The position numbers were made by a program, and so were the translations under genes. A DNA stretch of 64,000 nucleotides from Mytilus trossulus (taxonomy: Eukaryota > Mollusca > Bivalvia > Mytilida > Mytilidae), in contig NC_086374.1 of NCBI RefSeq assembly GCF_036588685.1, positions 37,626,886-37,690,885 on the forward strand, given 5' to 3'. The notes beneath the pieces are model-generated. The model was not told the DNA's origin. It searched no databases and saw nothing but the letters and a program-made list of their open reading frames with translations. Positions 36,241 to 48,524 of this stretch are shown piece after piece. How positions within the stretch are numbered: the first letter of the stretch is position 1; every line of letters starts with the position of its first letter.

Positions 36241-37689
36241 GTCTGACTTTCTTCGCAAATATTTGTTTCCGTTTTTTTCTGTATCAATTATTCCTTCAAC
36301 GGACTGTAATTGTAAACTGATTTTTTTTTTACGTTTCAACCCATTTTTATAGGACATACCTTGACATGAATTCAATAACGTGAATGGTAGGTAAGATGAG
36401 TTAGTTCAAATTTAATATGGCGTTACGTCTAATCTCCTGGTTTGATTGACGAAAACCTTGGACCAAACCTTTTTATTCAAATCACCTTCTTTAATAAAAA
36501 AAAATCGCAATGTTTCCATTTATGAGGATTAATTCAAACTAACAAATGTAAGTGTCAAACTTTACTAGCATGAACTTTGATTTATAATTAGTACATAGGC
36601 CCAGTTGACAAGTCAATAAACTACAAAATCGTGTTCAATCCTCGAATAGAATTTGCGTAGTCCTATGTTGATGCGAACGCACCAATAACACATGCGTCAT
36701 TAAAATCATAATAAAATAAATTTAAATTAATTTTATTATTATATGTAGATTAATCTTTTGTTATAATCTATATTTAACCCTTTTCATACACATGTTTCGA
36801 TAAAAATAAATACACTGGGATTTAATTTAATTTAAGAGTTTAAAAAGCTTGAAGAATTCATTTTTAAAGTTCTTACCTACTTTATTATTGTACTAATTTT
36901 GGGATGGCAATCGTTTAGATGTTTTGTTGAGGTTATACAAGTATTGACCTAAAAATATTTTGAGTAAATCCGTGTCGAAATCAGAAAATCAACCTGTGCG
37001 TTTTCTTTGTGTTCTATTACCCAAACCATTGTTTCGTGCTGACATAATATAGAGTATGTGTAGTTGTAGATCTTGTGTTTTATTTGGAATTAAACGATCA
37101 TGCAATTGTGCGCTTTTAATGAACGTAATGAATTCCTAATGAAAACATATATCTGAGAAGCCTATTGCACAGAACAAGCAGTCTTTCATTTTCAGTGAAT
37201 TCTTGCAGTTCGGTGTGAACCAATGCTTCCTTTTAAAGGCCGTTTTTATCTATCATTGTTAAGTTTTTACAAATTGCAACTTGAATGAAGATTGTCTCAT
37301 TGGCATATAAATAGCTGAATACATTGACTAAACTATCCCTAGCTAAGAAATAAGATTGAAGGTCGCATGAATACGCATTCAATGAGGTCGTATTATTCAC
37401 TTGCAAATGAATATTTCAGCTGCAATGTTTCTCGGCTTACATTGACAAATTGAAACAAATTGGCAGCTAAAGGCAAATTATTATGGCTCACATCGATCAA
37501 AAAAATATAAAGGATATCACAATGATAAGTGTAAAACAATTCAAATTAGAATTACAAACAGTCTAATCTATATTATAAACCAGAAACACCTAAACTTTTT
37601 TTTCTCTTTTTCCATTTTAGTTTTCTGATACTTATCTCTATGGTGTCGTGGGCTCATTCAGCTTTAAGTAAAACCTGTATTTCGTTTTG
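36241..37689. other. Non-coding stretch upstream of P5
   Basis: Includes a dispersed segment at 37365-37500 (gcatgaatacgcattcaatgaggtcg...ttcacttgcaaatgaat) shared with 780-880, and a mussel-type repeat at 37210-37320 (gtgaaccaatgcttccttttaaaggccg ... gattgtctcattggca). A promoter for P5 was not identified. Confidence 0.45.
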
Positions 37690-38560
37690 ACCTTTTTTCG
37701 TGGGCTGGCTTTTCATCAGGGGAATTTACATGTTATCCCTTGTAAGATTATCTCCCCTGTTGTTTAAATGATTTTGATCGTCGTTTTTAATATATGACTT
37801 TTTGATCAGAACTTTTCTTTTTTTTTTAATTGGTCATAGGGTGGGTTCTATATTTGGTATCCTAAGCTTTGATATATTTCTATTACGCTGATCACATTAG
37901 CCATAAAATATTATTTATCTTATAAATTCATTTATGTCTATGTGGAAATATTCTATTTGAATTAAACAGTCAATTTGGACTGAGTGTAAATGGCATAATT
38001 ATCTTCATCTGTTTTTAACCAACCAATCAGATAACAGATTGTCCCATCGTAAAAATTTATCCCCTGACAAGAAAGATCGCAAATTTTCGGTTGCCATTTT
38101 TTTTTATCCCACCCTCGCCCCAACAACTTGCCATCTTGTATATTTAAATATGATGTGAGTTTTGTGAATATTATTTTTATGATTTTTTCCAATATGTTGT
38201 TAATGTCTTTTTATGATATGTTACTTTTTGAAAGTGGCCTTTTTATGATTCAGCATCTTTTGTAAGTGGCCTTTTATGTACGCCACTTTTTTTGTAGGCT
38301 GACTTTTTATCAGGGGAAATAAATCAGGGGCATTTATATGTTACTCTTTATAAGATTATCATCCCTGTTCTGTTGAAAAGAATTTTGATCTTCGTTTCAA
38401 ATAAATGATATTTTGATTGGAATATTTCTACTTGTTAATAATTCGCATCCTAATACCGAGCAAGGTGTGTCCTGACATAAGTGTTCGGGTGCTATATATG
38501 TATTTGGTATCATCAGATTTGATATATATCTATTATGCTGATCACATTAGACATTGGTCA
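37690..38560. repeat. Duplicated ~250-bp block, two copies
   Basis: 'ggctggcttttcatcaggggaa...tgttatcccttgtaagattatctcccctgtt...ttttgatcgtcgttt...atttggtatcctaagctttgatatatttctattacgctgatcacattag' (37695-37900) recurs at 38297-38555 (ggctgactttttatcaggggaa...tattatgctgatcacattagac). The intervening part has short 'agtggcctttttatga' repeats (38232-38280). Confidence 0.75.
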
Positions 38561-39238
38561 TTATCAGTGGGGTTTTTTTTTAATAGAAATCAGCATATAT
38601 TTGTGTACCTCGGGCGTGAATTTCAAATTTGGAAGTGCGGTAAATATCAATTTGACTAGTTTACTAATGTTCTAATCTTATAATTCGATTGAAAAGACAA
38701 ATCACAGTAACAAAAGAACGGAGGGAATCGAATAAAAACAAGATAGGGTCTCCTGCTATGCATGTATATCCCTTCATGTAAATCCACACTTGGTAAAACG
38801 CTGATAATTTGGAAAAGGACACAAACGGTCAATTCACAGTTTACACTTTGGTATGAAAAGATATAAGACTACAATGACACGTTATTATGTCTCACAATAG
38901 AGGCAGAATACAGAGACCCGATATTGATAAGTATGCTTAACAAATTGAAAGTTTATTTAAATAGCAAATTAGCTGATAAGAGGATCAAAGACATACAGTG
39001 TGTTCACATATTATGTAAAAGTAACTAATTTGAAGTGTACTTATTATAAGAGAAAAAGCCAACACATTCCTAAAAATATATTCGAAGCTTGTATAACAAA
39101 AAAAAATGCATTTCGAACAATTTGGTTTTTTAAATAATCTAAAATTGAATTCCTTTTTTGTTTTTTCTATTTGTTTCTTTTTTAAGTAGTGGTTATTTTT
39201 TAATCAAAAGGGTAAATATGATCATGTATGTAGATTCC

Positions 39239-42200
39239 TTATTTTCTGCCAATTCCAGCTCCACCAAAACCTCCAATACCTGCAAAAACAAACAGCATGC
39301 ATATAAACTCATCATAGATACAAAGATAAAATTTTGTACTAACGCAAGAATAAACGAATTATTTACGGTTTTTATAGACTAAGTGTATTTTTACTTCGGT
39401 GGTCATTATTATTATTTCAACAAGATTCTATGAATACTAATATATATATATATTATGTTAGTAGTTATCTATCATTGGTGGCTCTTTTTGACTATGCATT
39501 GTCATTTTATTGCATTCCGTGTTATGTAAACTGCCTATTGCTTGAGGGCCTCAGGGAAGATTAGTTTATTGTAACTAACTGAGTTTACCCTCTTTAAATC
39601 AAGAATTTATTATTATTATTATTATTATTCTAGAGGTGGCGTGAATCAGATGTGGATACTTAAAAATCCCAAAGATCTTTTAGAGTACATACAATCTAAC
39701 TCTCTTTCATCTTGTAACAGTATTAAAACATTTGATTTTTCTACTCTTTACACAAGTATTCCACATTCCAAACTAAAAGACAAATTAAGAGTTGGTATAA
39801 CTTTGCTTCATAAAAAAGAATGGCCAACGTAGATACAAGTATCTTGTCTTAGGGAGGGATAAATCCTACTTTGTAAAGAATCATTCTGATTCAAACAAAA
39901 AATTCTCTGAAACCGATATTATCAAGATGCTTGATTTCTTGATTGACAACATATTTGTTGCGTTCGGAGGACGTGTTTTTCAACAGACTGTCGGCATCCC
40001 AATGGGAACAAACTGTGCCCCTCTACTTGCTGACTTGTTTATTATTATGAGGCTGACTTCATAAAGGAACTTCTTAGGAAGAAAGATAAGAAGTTATCAA
40101 TATCCTTTAACTCTACTTTCCGCTATATAGATGACGTTCTTTCACTAAACAATTCAAAATTTGGTGACTATGTGGATCGCATCTATTCCATCGAATTGGA
40201 GATAAAGGATACTACAGATACAGTTAAGTCGGCTTCATATCTTGACTTACATCTAGAAATTGACAATGAAGGTCGGTTGAAGACAAAACTTTACGACAAA
40301 AGAGATGATTTCAGCTTTCCAATTGTGAACTTTCCATTTCTAAGTAGCAACATTCCAGCAGCACCTGCATACGGGGTATATATCTCCCAATTGATACGAT
40401 ATTCCCGTGCTTGCATTTCCTATCATGATTTTCTTGATAGAGGGTTACTGCTATTAAATCAAGAGTTCCAAATGGTGAAAATGAAATCATCCCTTCGTAA
40501 ATTTTACGGACGCCATCACGAGTTGGTTGACCATTATGGAATAACCGTTTCACAAATGATATCGGATATGTTCCTTACGTCGTAACTACAATCCCCTTCC
40601 CTTTCATGAATTTGACCTACCGAATTATACTATTTACCGGATTTGTAATCACATAAGCAACACGACGGGTGCCGCATGTGGAGCAGGATCTGCTTACCCT
40701 TCCGGAGCACCTGAGATCACCCCTAGCTTTTGGTGGGGTTCGTGTTGTTTATTCTTTAGTTTTCTATGTTGTGTCATGTGTACTATTGTTTTTCTGTTTG
40801 TCCTTTTCATTTTTAGCCATGGCGTTGTCAGTTTGTTTTAGATTTACGAGTTTGACTGTCCCTTTGGTATCTTTCGTCCCTCTTTTAAAAGAATACTTCA
40901 ATAACATATGCGTTGTTGTTGTTGAAATTGGATATACCAGAAATCAATCAAATGAACTCACTTTCATTTTCAACTCGTGGCAACAATGTGTTCGAACATA
41001 ATACGCTAAATGATCTACAATTCAACTAATTGATAGTTAATTTATTAATACTATTTTAAGATTATTATTAACAAATAAATATACATTTCATTTGTGTAAT
41101 TACAATCAGTTCATGCAGTTTAGTTTCCAGTTTAATTTCGATATTGAATTATGCTTTTTCAAATGTGAATCCAAAAGCTTATGTGTTTTAATGTAATGGA
41201 GTGTATGCGACTGTCATAAACGATAAGAGTGTAGCTAGCTATAAATTCAGGTTTAATTCCCCATTTTCTACATATAAAATGCCTTTACCTAGTCAGGAAT
41301 ATGACAGTTACTATCCATTCGTTTGATGTGTATGAGATTTTATGTTATTTTACATTTTGTGCATCTCAAGTGATGTCAAGACATGTCCATTGCCTTCCCA
41401 TATAATTTCGAATATGACCAATTTATAATTTACATGTCTTTTTTCTATTCTTAAAACCCTCTTTTCCTGAAATGTTTTATAGTGTTTTTTTGCTCCGTTT
41501 CTTAGAAACTTATTTAGTTTAGTAAACACCAAAAATAACACAATTATTCTTTTATCAGTCTGTATCCATCTGTTTAGTTGTATCATTGACCAAAACACAA
41601 TACTCATTATGTTTATATATAAACAGAGGGGTGAGAAGATTGAATGATTGAAACCAACAACATGTATCGAACGAAAGCTGCTGAAAACATAATTGAATGA
41701 TAAAGCACGATTATCCAAACGGTAGCCATCTGATAATGATTGGAACAGCTAGGACTTGGATAGTGTATTTACACTATATGCAAGTGCTGCTGGCTTTATC
41801 TATATTAGATATTTTAACGTTTTCAGAGGGAAATTTTATAATCTTTTCAACGAGTTTATGTCAAACCCGATCTTTATTCCAAAATATTTTATGCAAATTT
41901 AATTGGAGCAGTATTCAAGTATTTCGAGTGGAAATATGCGATCAATAATTATAATCAAAACTATTCTATAAAAAAATATCACCATTTTCACAAAAAGAAA
42001 AGCTTTATAAATGGAATTTTAAGTCAAATTGATTAAAATGTTTACTTACCATTTACTATACAATCTAGAGTTTCTTTGCGAAAGATTTCGCCATCCCGAC
42101 ATTCTATTAAAAAGAAGGAAGTTAATTGTACAATGTATGTGTGACCACATTTAGGCCATGAAACCAACTACTTGTTAAATGAGTTGGGTATAATTATTCC

Positions 42201-44968
42201 ACAATAAAATTAAAATTGCAAACATTAAAAAAAACCATTAAATTAGCAATATCTTTTAAACTGCGAAGAAAGAAACCTTGCTGTTTGAAATTGTAGAATA
42301 GACAAGGTTAGTGAATCCATGCTTTTAAAGAAGTGTTCTTTGTAATTAAAAATGTTCTTAAGACCGCTTATTCTTATTACAGAATATCGTAATGTATTTT
42401 AAATCTTATCTTTTATACAAAACGCTGCATATGTAGTGAACTATTTATCTTAGTGTATAAATAAAAGTTGAATTAAATTGCATATCTCTGTACAGCTTTG
42501 GGGCTTTTTTTAAGAACAATTCTGACAGAGAAGAGAATCGTACTTTTGCATTTTCCTGTTGTTGCATTAAACACTTTATTCTTCTTAGCACACTTAGCAG
42601 AATTCATTGTTCCTCTCGTTTCGAGAAGATTCAAATCAGGACGTTCCATTGTATTCAGGTTGTGTAGGACTCTCAATATACCATATTCCTTTTTTTCTGA
42701 AAAAAGAAAAATATTTTAGAACCATATGAATTTGAAATTTGGTATATAACCGAAAGGAAAAATCTGCTTCAGTTCTTTTCTGTTATAATAGCACAGAAGG
42801 GCTATAAACTATAGTATATGTTAAACGTGACGATGAAAAATGTTGAATTGTCAATTGTCCTTTTCTCAGCAATTACAGATCTCAATTTTAACGTTTCATT
42901 TGTACAATGTTGAAATTACATTCAAAGACGTTCAACCCTCAACGCTGATTTAGTCAGATCAGCCTGAATATATATACAGCAATCGTGACAATCTCACGTA
43001 GCCCGGATACTGGTGACATCCATGAAAATCTGTCAACTGACCTTTTAAACATCTAGCTAATTGACGTTTGAAAAACGTTGGAACATATGTGGACGAAACG
43101 TGCGTCTGGCGTATATACAAAATTAAGGCCTGGTATCTATGATGAGTTTATTTCATATAAAACAATCAAACTTATAATGATTTTTATATATATTTGAGCG
43201 CATACTAACCCTTACTTATTTATCGAATATCTTACTAGAGAAAATCACGATATGACTGTAAAAACTGACACGAGGATCGCAAAACATCATTCGCCCGTTT
43301 TGATGCGAATTTCATTCACAGGGCTGTGTTTATTGCTAAAAAAAATACTACACTAGTGTTATGAGGTAGAAAACAAAAAAAAATCAAAAAAGAGCATGCG
43401 ATTGTATCCAACAACCATAAAATAACAATTTACATCAACCATTTTGTACTTTTTCTATTCATTTTTTAAACATTGTTATGAAGAATCACGTGCATTCATA
43501 TATGTTGCATTTGCTAGGGGGAATATATAATGCATCATGTATCATGCACGTTTCTCGCCAAAATCATATCGTATGAAACCTCTTTGAATTGTTTTTTAAT
43601 TATGTAAAAACATATGTTATAAATGTCAACTCTTCTTATAGATAAAATAATTTCTATACATAATTTTGCTCTCTAATACTTTTCAAACATTAACGTATAT
43701 GTACATGTAAGCCAGTATAATGATCATATTATGGTTTACCGTTGTCCGTCCATCTATCTGTTCATTTATTTGTCTGTTCGTCTGTCGTCAACATTGAAAC
43801 TTTGGTAAATTAAATTGTTTATATCTCTTGCTTTTTGTCGGTTTTTTTTTGTTTTGTTTTTTTGTTTTTTTCAATTTAGCGTTTTCGAGTTATGGGATTC
43901 AGTTCGATAAAAAGGGTGATTTCCAAGATGTTTTGGCCATTATTCACACACTTTTACAAATTTCCAAGAATCTTTTGTGACTGGTTTATATCTATTAAGA
44001 TAGCCTCATTTTAGTTTTTCATAAATTTCTGATATGACATTGAGAAGATCTAGGGAAAAAGTGACTGGCGCATCATGCTCTCATGGTGCAGCTATGTACA
44101 CATCAAAGGGACTTTCATATTTTAAAATCATCATCAACATAAAGTTTATTTAAACTTAAGATAAAATAGCTGACTTCTTAAAGTCGTCGAATTCACCATC
44201 GAAAAAGAATGGGCCAAGATCAGGTATTTTATTACATCAAAACTCCAATACCTCATAAAATCGAAGAATGCAAACATTAAACATTAAATGATAGATATAT
44301 TAAATTATACCAAGCGATCATACAAAGTGTCATTTTTGCAGGAAAAAAGCAAAGACTTGGAACATTTCTTCTTTTTCATACAGTTCTTTTCCTACAGTTG
44401 CAGTTTAATGACACAATTAGCGACGTCAAATATAGGGGAAAGATGCCTGTTTCCATTGAATTTAAATATTTCCTTTAAAAAAAAAGCACATGACATCTTG
44501 TAAGTTGTCTTTATGTTTTGTTTACTTTTGATTTGGAAAAAATCAAAGGATTTTTTTTTTGAAGGAGCATAATGGATTCAATACTAGTAATATCACAAAA
44601 ATTATGTTCATAACCTATTACCACAAAAAAATGTTAAAAAACGTAATATCGAATTGATATATCGGCATTAGCAGTCAGTTTGGTTCAATTTATTTTAAGG
44701 AAAACCATCATCACTGAGCTTAACTAAGTGTAAATAACGAGATTCAGTATAAGCTTCGGAATCTAAGAGACACTATTAACACAAAAATTCCAGAAACGAC
44801 AAACAATAAAACTCATTGCCATCAGACCACAAGTCCTGTTCTTATAACTAAATAAAACGAACTGAAAGTTTTAAAAAGAAAAACAAGTTAACTTTTTCAC
44901 TTACTCTCAAAACCCATCGTTGTAGAGATGACTAAAATGAAAATCAGACCTTTTCCGAAATAAAACAT
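39239..44968 (-). CDS. Secreted cysteine-rich prepropeptide P6 (4 coding exons)
   Basis: Exons 44968-44905, 42696-42544, 42103-42050 and 39279-39239 give 103 residues. Exon 1 is a signal peptide (MFYFGKGLIFILVISTTMGF, donor A|gtaagt). Exon 2 (acceptor cttttttcag) has a basic start (KKKEYG), a spacer and CAKKNKVFNATTGKC. Exon 3 (54 nt) is an extra cassette, CRDGEIFRKETLDC. Exon 4 has no CC pair but the Gly-rich IGGFGGAGIGRK, then TAA. Cysteines are at 57, 71, 74 and 87. All introns are phase 1. The exon 2 donor is weak (A|gtacga) but is the only phase-1 choice just after the second cysteine, and without it the frame runs on to a stop at 42473. The terminal GRK is a classic amidation signal. 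The last intron (2.8 kb) contains an RT element. Function unknown. Confidence 0.72.
39529..40890 (+). mobile_element. Reverse-transcriptase element, copy 3 (best preserved)
   Basis: The translation runs, over three frames, from MWILKNPKDLLEYIQS and FDFSTLYTSIPHSKLKDKL through DFLIDNIFVAFGGRVFQQT, VGIPMGTNCAPLLAD, RYIDDVLSLNN (catalytic Asp pair, ~40122-40155) and SASYLDLHLEIDNEGRLKTK to SLRKFYGRHHELVDHYGITV. These are RT domains in normal order, with 3-4 frameshifts. The N-terminal part and any endonuclease are missing. It most resembles Penelope-like RTs, but the class is unsure. A (ATT)n-tailed insertion lies at about 39540-39635. It sits in the last intron of P6, opposite in orientation. 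Confidence 0.85.
41190..41340 (-). repeat. Dispersed repeat, reverse copy
   Basis: 'gcgactgtcataaacgataagagtgtagctagctataaattcaggtttaattccccattttctacat ... cctagtcaggaatatgacagtt' is the reverse complement of the family at 1165 and 16060. It lies in P6 intron 3. Confidence 0.65.
42880..43160. repeat. Dispersed repeat ('acgtgcgtctggcgtatatac' type) in P6 intron 1
   Basis: The segment 'cccggatactggtgacatccatgaaaatctgtcaac ... ggacgaaacgtgcgtctggcgtatatacaaaattaaggcctggtatctatgatgagttta' has relatives at 47640-47700 (reverse: tttacgccagacgcacgtttcgtctac) and 35850 (tttacgccagacgcgcgtttgc). It is a mussel-type interspersed repeat. Confidence 0.6.
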
Positions 44969-46913
44969 CCTCACGTATTGACGGTGTTTGGTTTAATGTC
45001 CTGTTTAAGAGTAACTAATTTCAATTTATATAGTATTTGACCATTTAAAATATAATGAGTGAAATTTAAAGAAACTAAATATTTTTATTCACATTTTATT
45101 TGCTACTGGCGTATAAATGATTACTTATTTTAAGTGATAAAGTAACATCAACATGTAAACTAAATATTATGTATTCATTCGGTTAAATTCAAATTGACCC
45201 CCAGTAGCAAATTAATGCCATTTATAGACTTTTGAATAACAATTTTCACACTTATAAGTGTTTACGCTTCCCTTTGATTTTTTATTACCGCTGTAAAGAA
45301 AATAAAAATAAATTAAAATGTTAGGAACTGTGGGGGGATATGAACTGTTGAACTGTTCATCCCAATTAAATCGGTAACGTTCTGAATTTAATAAAATTTT
45401 GATGTCAGTTTCCGTAATTCACCTGAAGACTAAGACGTAAACATTCATAAGTGTATTGAATTTTATTTTCAAATCATCTATCGTGAAAATTTTAATTTTG
45501 AATAAAAACAAAAACAGACCTTGTGCCCGATTATTACTCTATGAAAACAAATAAACATATGTTCTTGCCATTTCTATTCTTTTCTTTTTTTGTTGACACA
45601 TATTCTTCTTTTCAAAATTAACCAACAAGGCAACAACGTCAATTTCATATTTAAAAATAAATCACAAAAATTTATTTACGGTAGATTCTTCATTTTTTTT
45701 TTTTTTTAAATTAGTATAGTAAGACCCTTCTATATGAGATGTCTACAGATTGAAATAAACAATTAATTTCTCCATAGGCGACAATGGTAGCCTTTTTCGA
45801 GATACAGACTTTAGAAAGTTGATTTTTTTAACGAAACCTTACTAGAATCAAAGAAAAGTTATTGGGACAGTATTTTTTGGTCCAAAAAATATATGTTCGC
45901 GTTGCTTTTCTTAACGTAATTTGTACTTATCTCCCATGCCTATGAATTTTGCCCTTAAAAATACGTGTCTTGTCCTAGCGTTAAATAGGTTATCTCAGTG
46001 CCTTGAGGGCTACGGAATAATTATTATTTTGCCTTGTATAAAGCAGAGTGCAAGAAGTCTCTTATAATAAAAAAAAAATAACGGGCGCACATATCGACCA
46101 ATCAGGATTAGCCATACTCTTAATTCTGAATACCATGTTATGTTCATAAAATGGCTGCGCCCATAAAATCTAATTGTGTATTGTAACCTATAAGGGTGAC
46201 TTACGCTATACTTCAGCGTCATTACGTATGTGTAATGGATGACATATAAAGCATCTATATTTGAAATATTTTGTGTTGTTATTTTACCTTGTAACGAGAG
46301 ATAACTCTCAGTTTGTATAATGCTACTTAGCATTATCAATGCATTATAAGTGTATCTATATATTTAATTGAACAAACAAATGCATTGTAAATCGTTGCTG
46401 TTATGATCTGATATGCCATAACATATTATTTCATAGAAATCGTTATCTGTCAATTCGAATCCATAACAAATGAAAAAATATAAATTGAAACAAGAAAAGG
46501 AATATCAGGTATATTTAATCTACACCGAGATATTATTACCAATGCAGAAAGAAGGTTTTCAGTAAATCAGGAGGGGTCTTTCAGCGATGTTACATAAAGG
46601 CAACAGTAGTATACCGCTGTTCAAAACTCATAAATCCATGGACAAAAAACTAAATTGGGGTAACAAACTTATGTTATTGAAACGCATTAAATTAAAGGGT
46701 ATAAATAAAGGCAACAGTAGTATACCGCTGTTTGAAATTAATAAATCGAATGAGATTGATAAATAAATGTTATCAAATTACATTTAACGACATCTTGGTG
46801 TATTTTTGTGCATATTAAATGTCATATTTATCAAAGACAACATTAGTTGACCGATGTTCAAATCTGGTAAATCAATTCAAATTAGCGAACGAAACAATAT
46901 TGTAAACGTCGTC
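44969..46913. other. Non-coding stretch between P6 and P7
   Basis: Contains two copies of the 'ggcaacagtagtataccgctgtt' repeat (46602 and 46706). The frame at 46010-46339 (-) has no support. The P6 promoter should lie at the left end of this stretch, and no TATA-type element stands out in such AT-rich DNA. Confidence 0.45.
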
Positions 46914-47514
46914 TTAAGGTAGATCACAAGTATATATTTTTTGAGACAGAATTTTTTCACAATTTGCCAAAATGAAGATTTTATTATGCTCTTTTAAAAA
47001 ATTTAATAAAAAGTATGGGTCACCGCGCTATTTTTCAAGCTATGGGTCTTTGATATTGCCAAAATTTGGTTAGTTTGTTCATGAAAAAACACATTAGTGT
47101 GCATAAAAAAAATTCTATGAGATAGAATTTTGAAATAAATTGTGAGAAGAAAGGTTTCATAATATGTTTTAAGAAAATAAAAAGAAAACATGGTGTCACC
47201 GAACTTGGTTTCTTGCTACAAGTAAAAATAAAAAAATTCCCTGTTAGCCCAGTATAAATTTTGTACTAAAAGAGTTATTTCCCATTAAATGGCTCATTTG
47301 ATTTTTTTTTTTTTTTTTATACCAAAATAATTGATTTTGTTAAAATATTTTGAATAATACGATTAATTAACAAGTTCTCTTCAATTAGAAAAAACAGTCT
47401 AACCATTGAATTGCAAATCTGTCTCCAAATTTGCAGATTTAGGCAAATAACTAGACCGATTTTGTACTGTGATTGTACAATCCAAGATGGCGGTATACCA
47501 AGAATCTACCTTAA
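46914..47514. repeat. 601-bp MITE flanked by TTAA, copy 2
   Basis: It has the same length, orientation and ends (TTAAGGTAGATcac ... gaATCTACCTTAA) as 17506-18106. It differs by scattered substitutions and a longer T run near 47300. Confidence 0.85.
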
Positions 47515-48524
47515 GAAATCGGATACGTCGATGTTGTAAGCGTCTCTTGATAAGCGTGTCATTATTGACAGGCGAATCCACCCTCATACAATAGGTCAAA
47601 ATAGAGCAAGTCGGTTCATCATCAGACGATTATTCTGCTATCTAACATTTACGCCAGACGCACGTTTCGTCTACTAAAGACTCATCAGTGACGCTCAAAT
47701 AAAAAAATGTTTAAAGGTCAAGTTTAAGAGCATTGAGGACCACAAATTCCTCAAAAGTTTGCCAAATACAGCTAAGGTTATCTATTTCTGAGGTAGAAAA
47801 GCCTAAGTAGATCCATAATTCTAATTTTGTTAACAGTTTATTCATAAATGGAAGTTCCCGCTGAACATGTCGATTGTAAGTTGAGGCAGAGACTCATGGT
47901 AACGGTCAACCCTTTTGTGATAATTTTTCCTCATATTCCTATCTGAACAATTTCTGTGCAAGGTGCACACCACTTTTAAATGAGGTTCATGGCCATTTAA
48001 TGTGAACATTATTGTTTAAAAATGTGGGGCAGCACTACTAGTATACACAATACGACATCTTTTAAAGTACAATTTAAAAAAATGCTTTATTTAACTTTAC
48101 AAATACAAGGTTACAAGGTTACTGGAAAACAGATCACACTATCACATCAATTAATACTCTAGAAAGTTAGAATAAAAAAGACTTATTTACACATTTACTA
48201 GAATAAGAAAAACAGATAATGATTTGGAACATAAATATTTAAATATGACACAGTCAGGACTTGACACTTACAGGGCAATATCGTGTACTGCTTTTGTATG
48301 TAAAAAGTAAAATCGCAAAAATACTGAACTCTAAGGAAAATTGATAATGGAAAGTCCCTTATCAAATGGCAAAATCAAAAGCTCAAAAACATCAAACACA
48401 TCCAACGAATGGATAAGTACTGTCATATTCCTAACTGGGTATAACGAGCGTTTATCGCTAGTCTCGATCTTGTATAATTCCTTCAACTGTTTTTTTAACT
48501 GACGCAATGAGATAGTGGTACGGT
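47515..48524. other. Non-coding stretch downstream of P7
   Basis: Repeat pieces occur at 47640-47720 ('ttacgccagacgcacgtttcgtctac') and 48340-48470 (catccaacgaatggataagtactgtcatattcctaactgggtataa...). No exon is seen. Confidence 0.45.
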
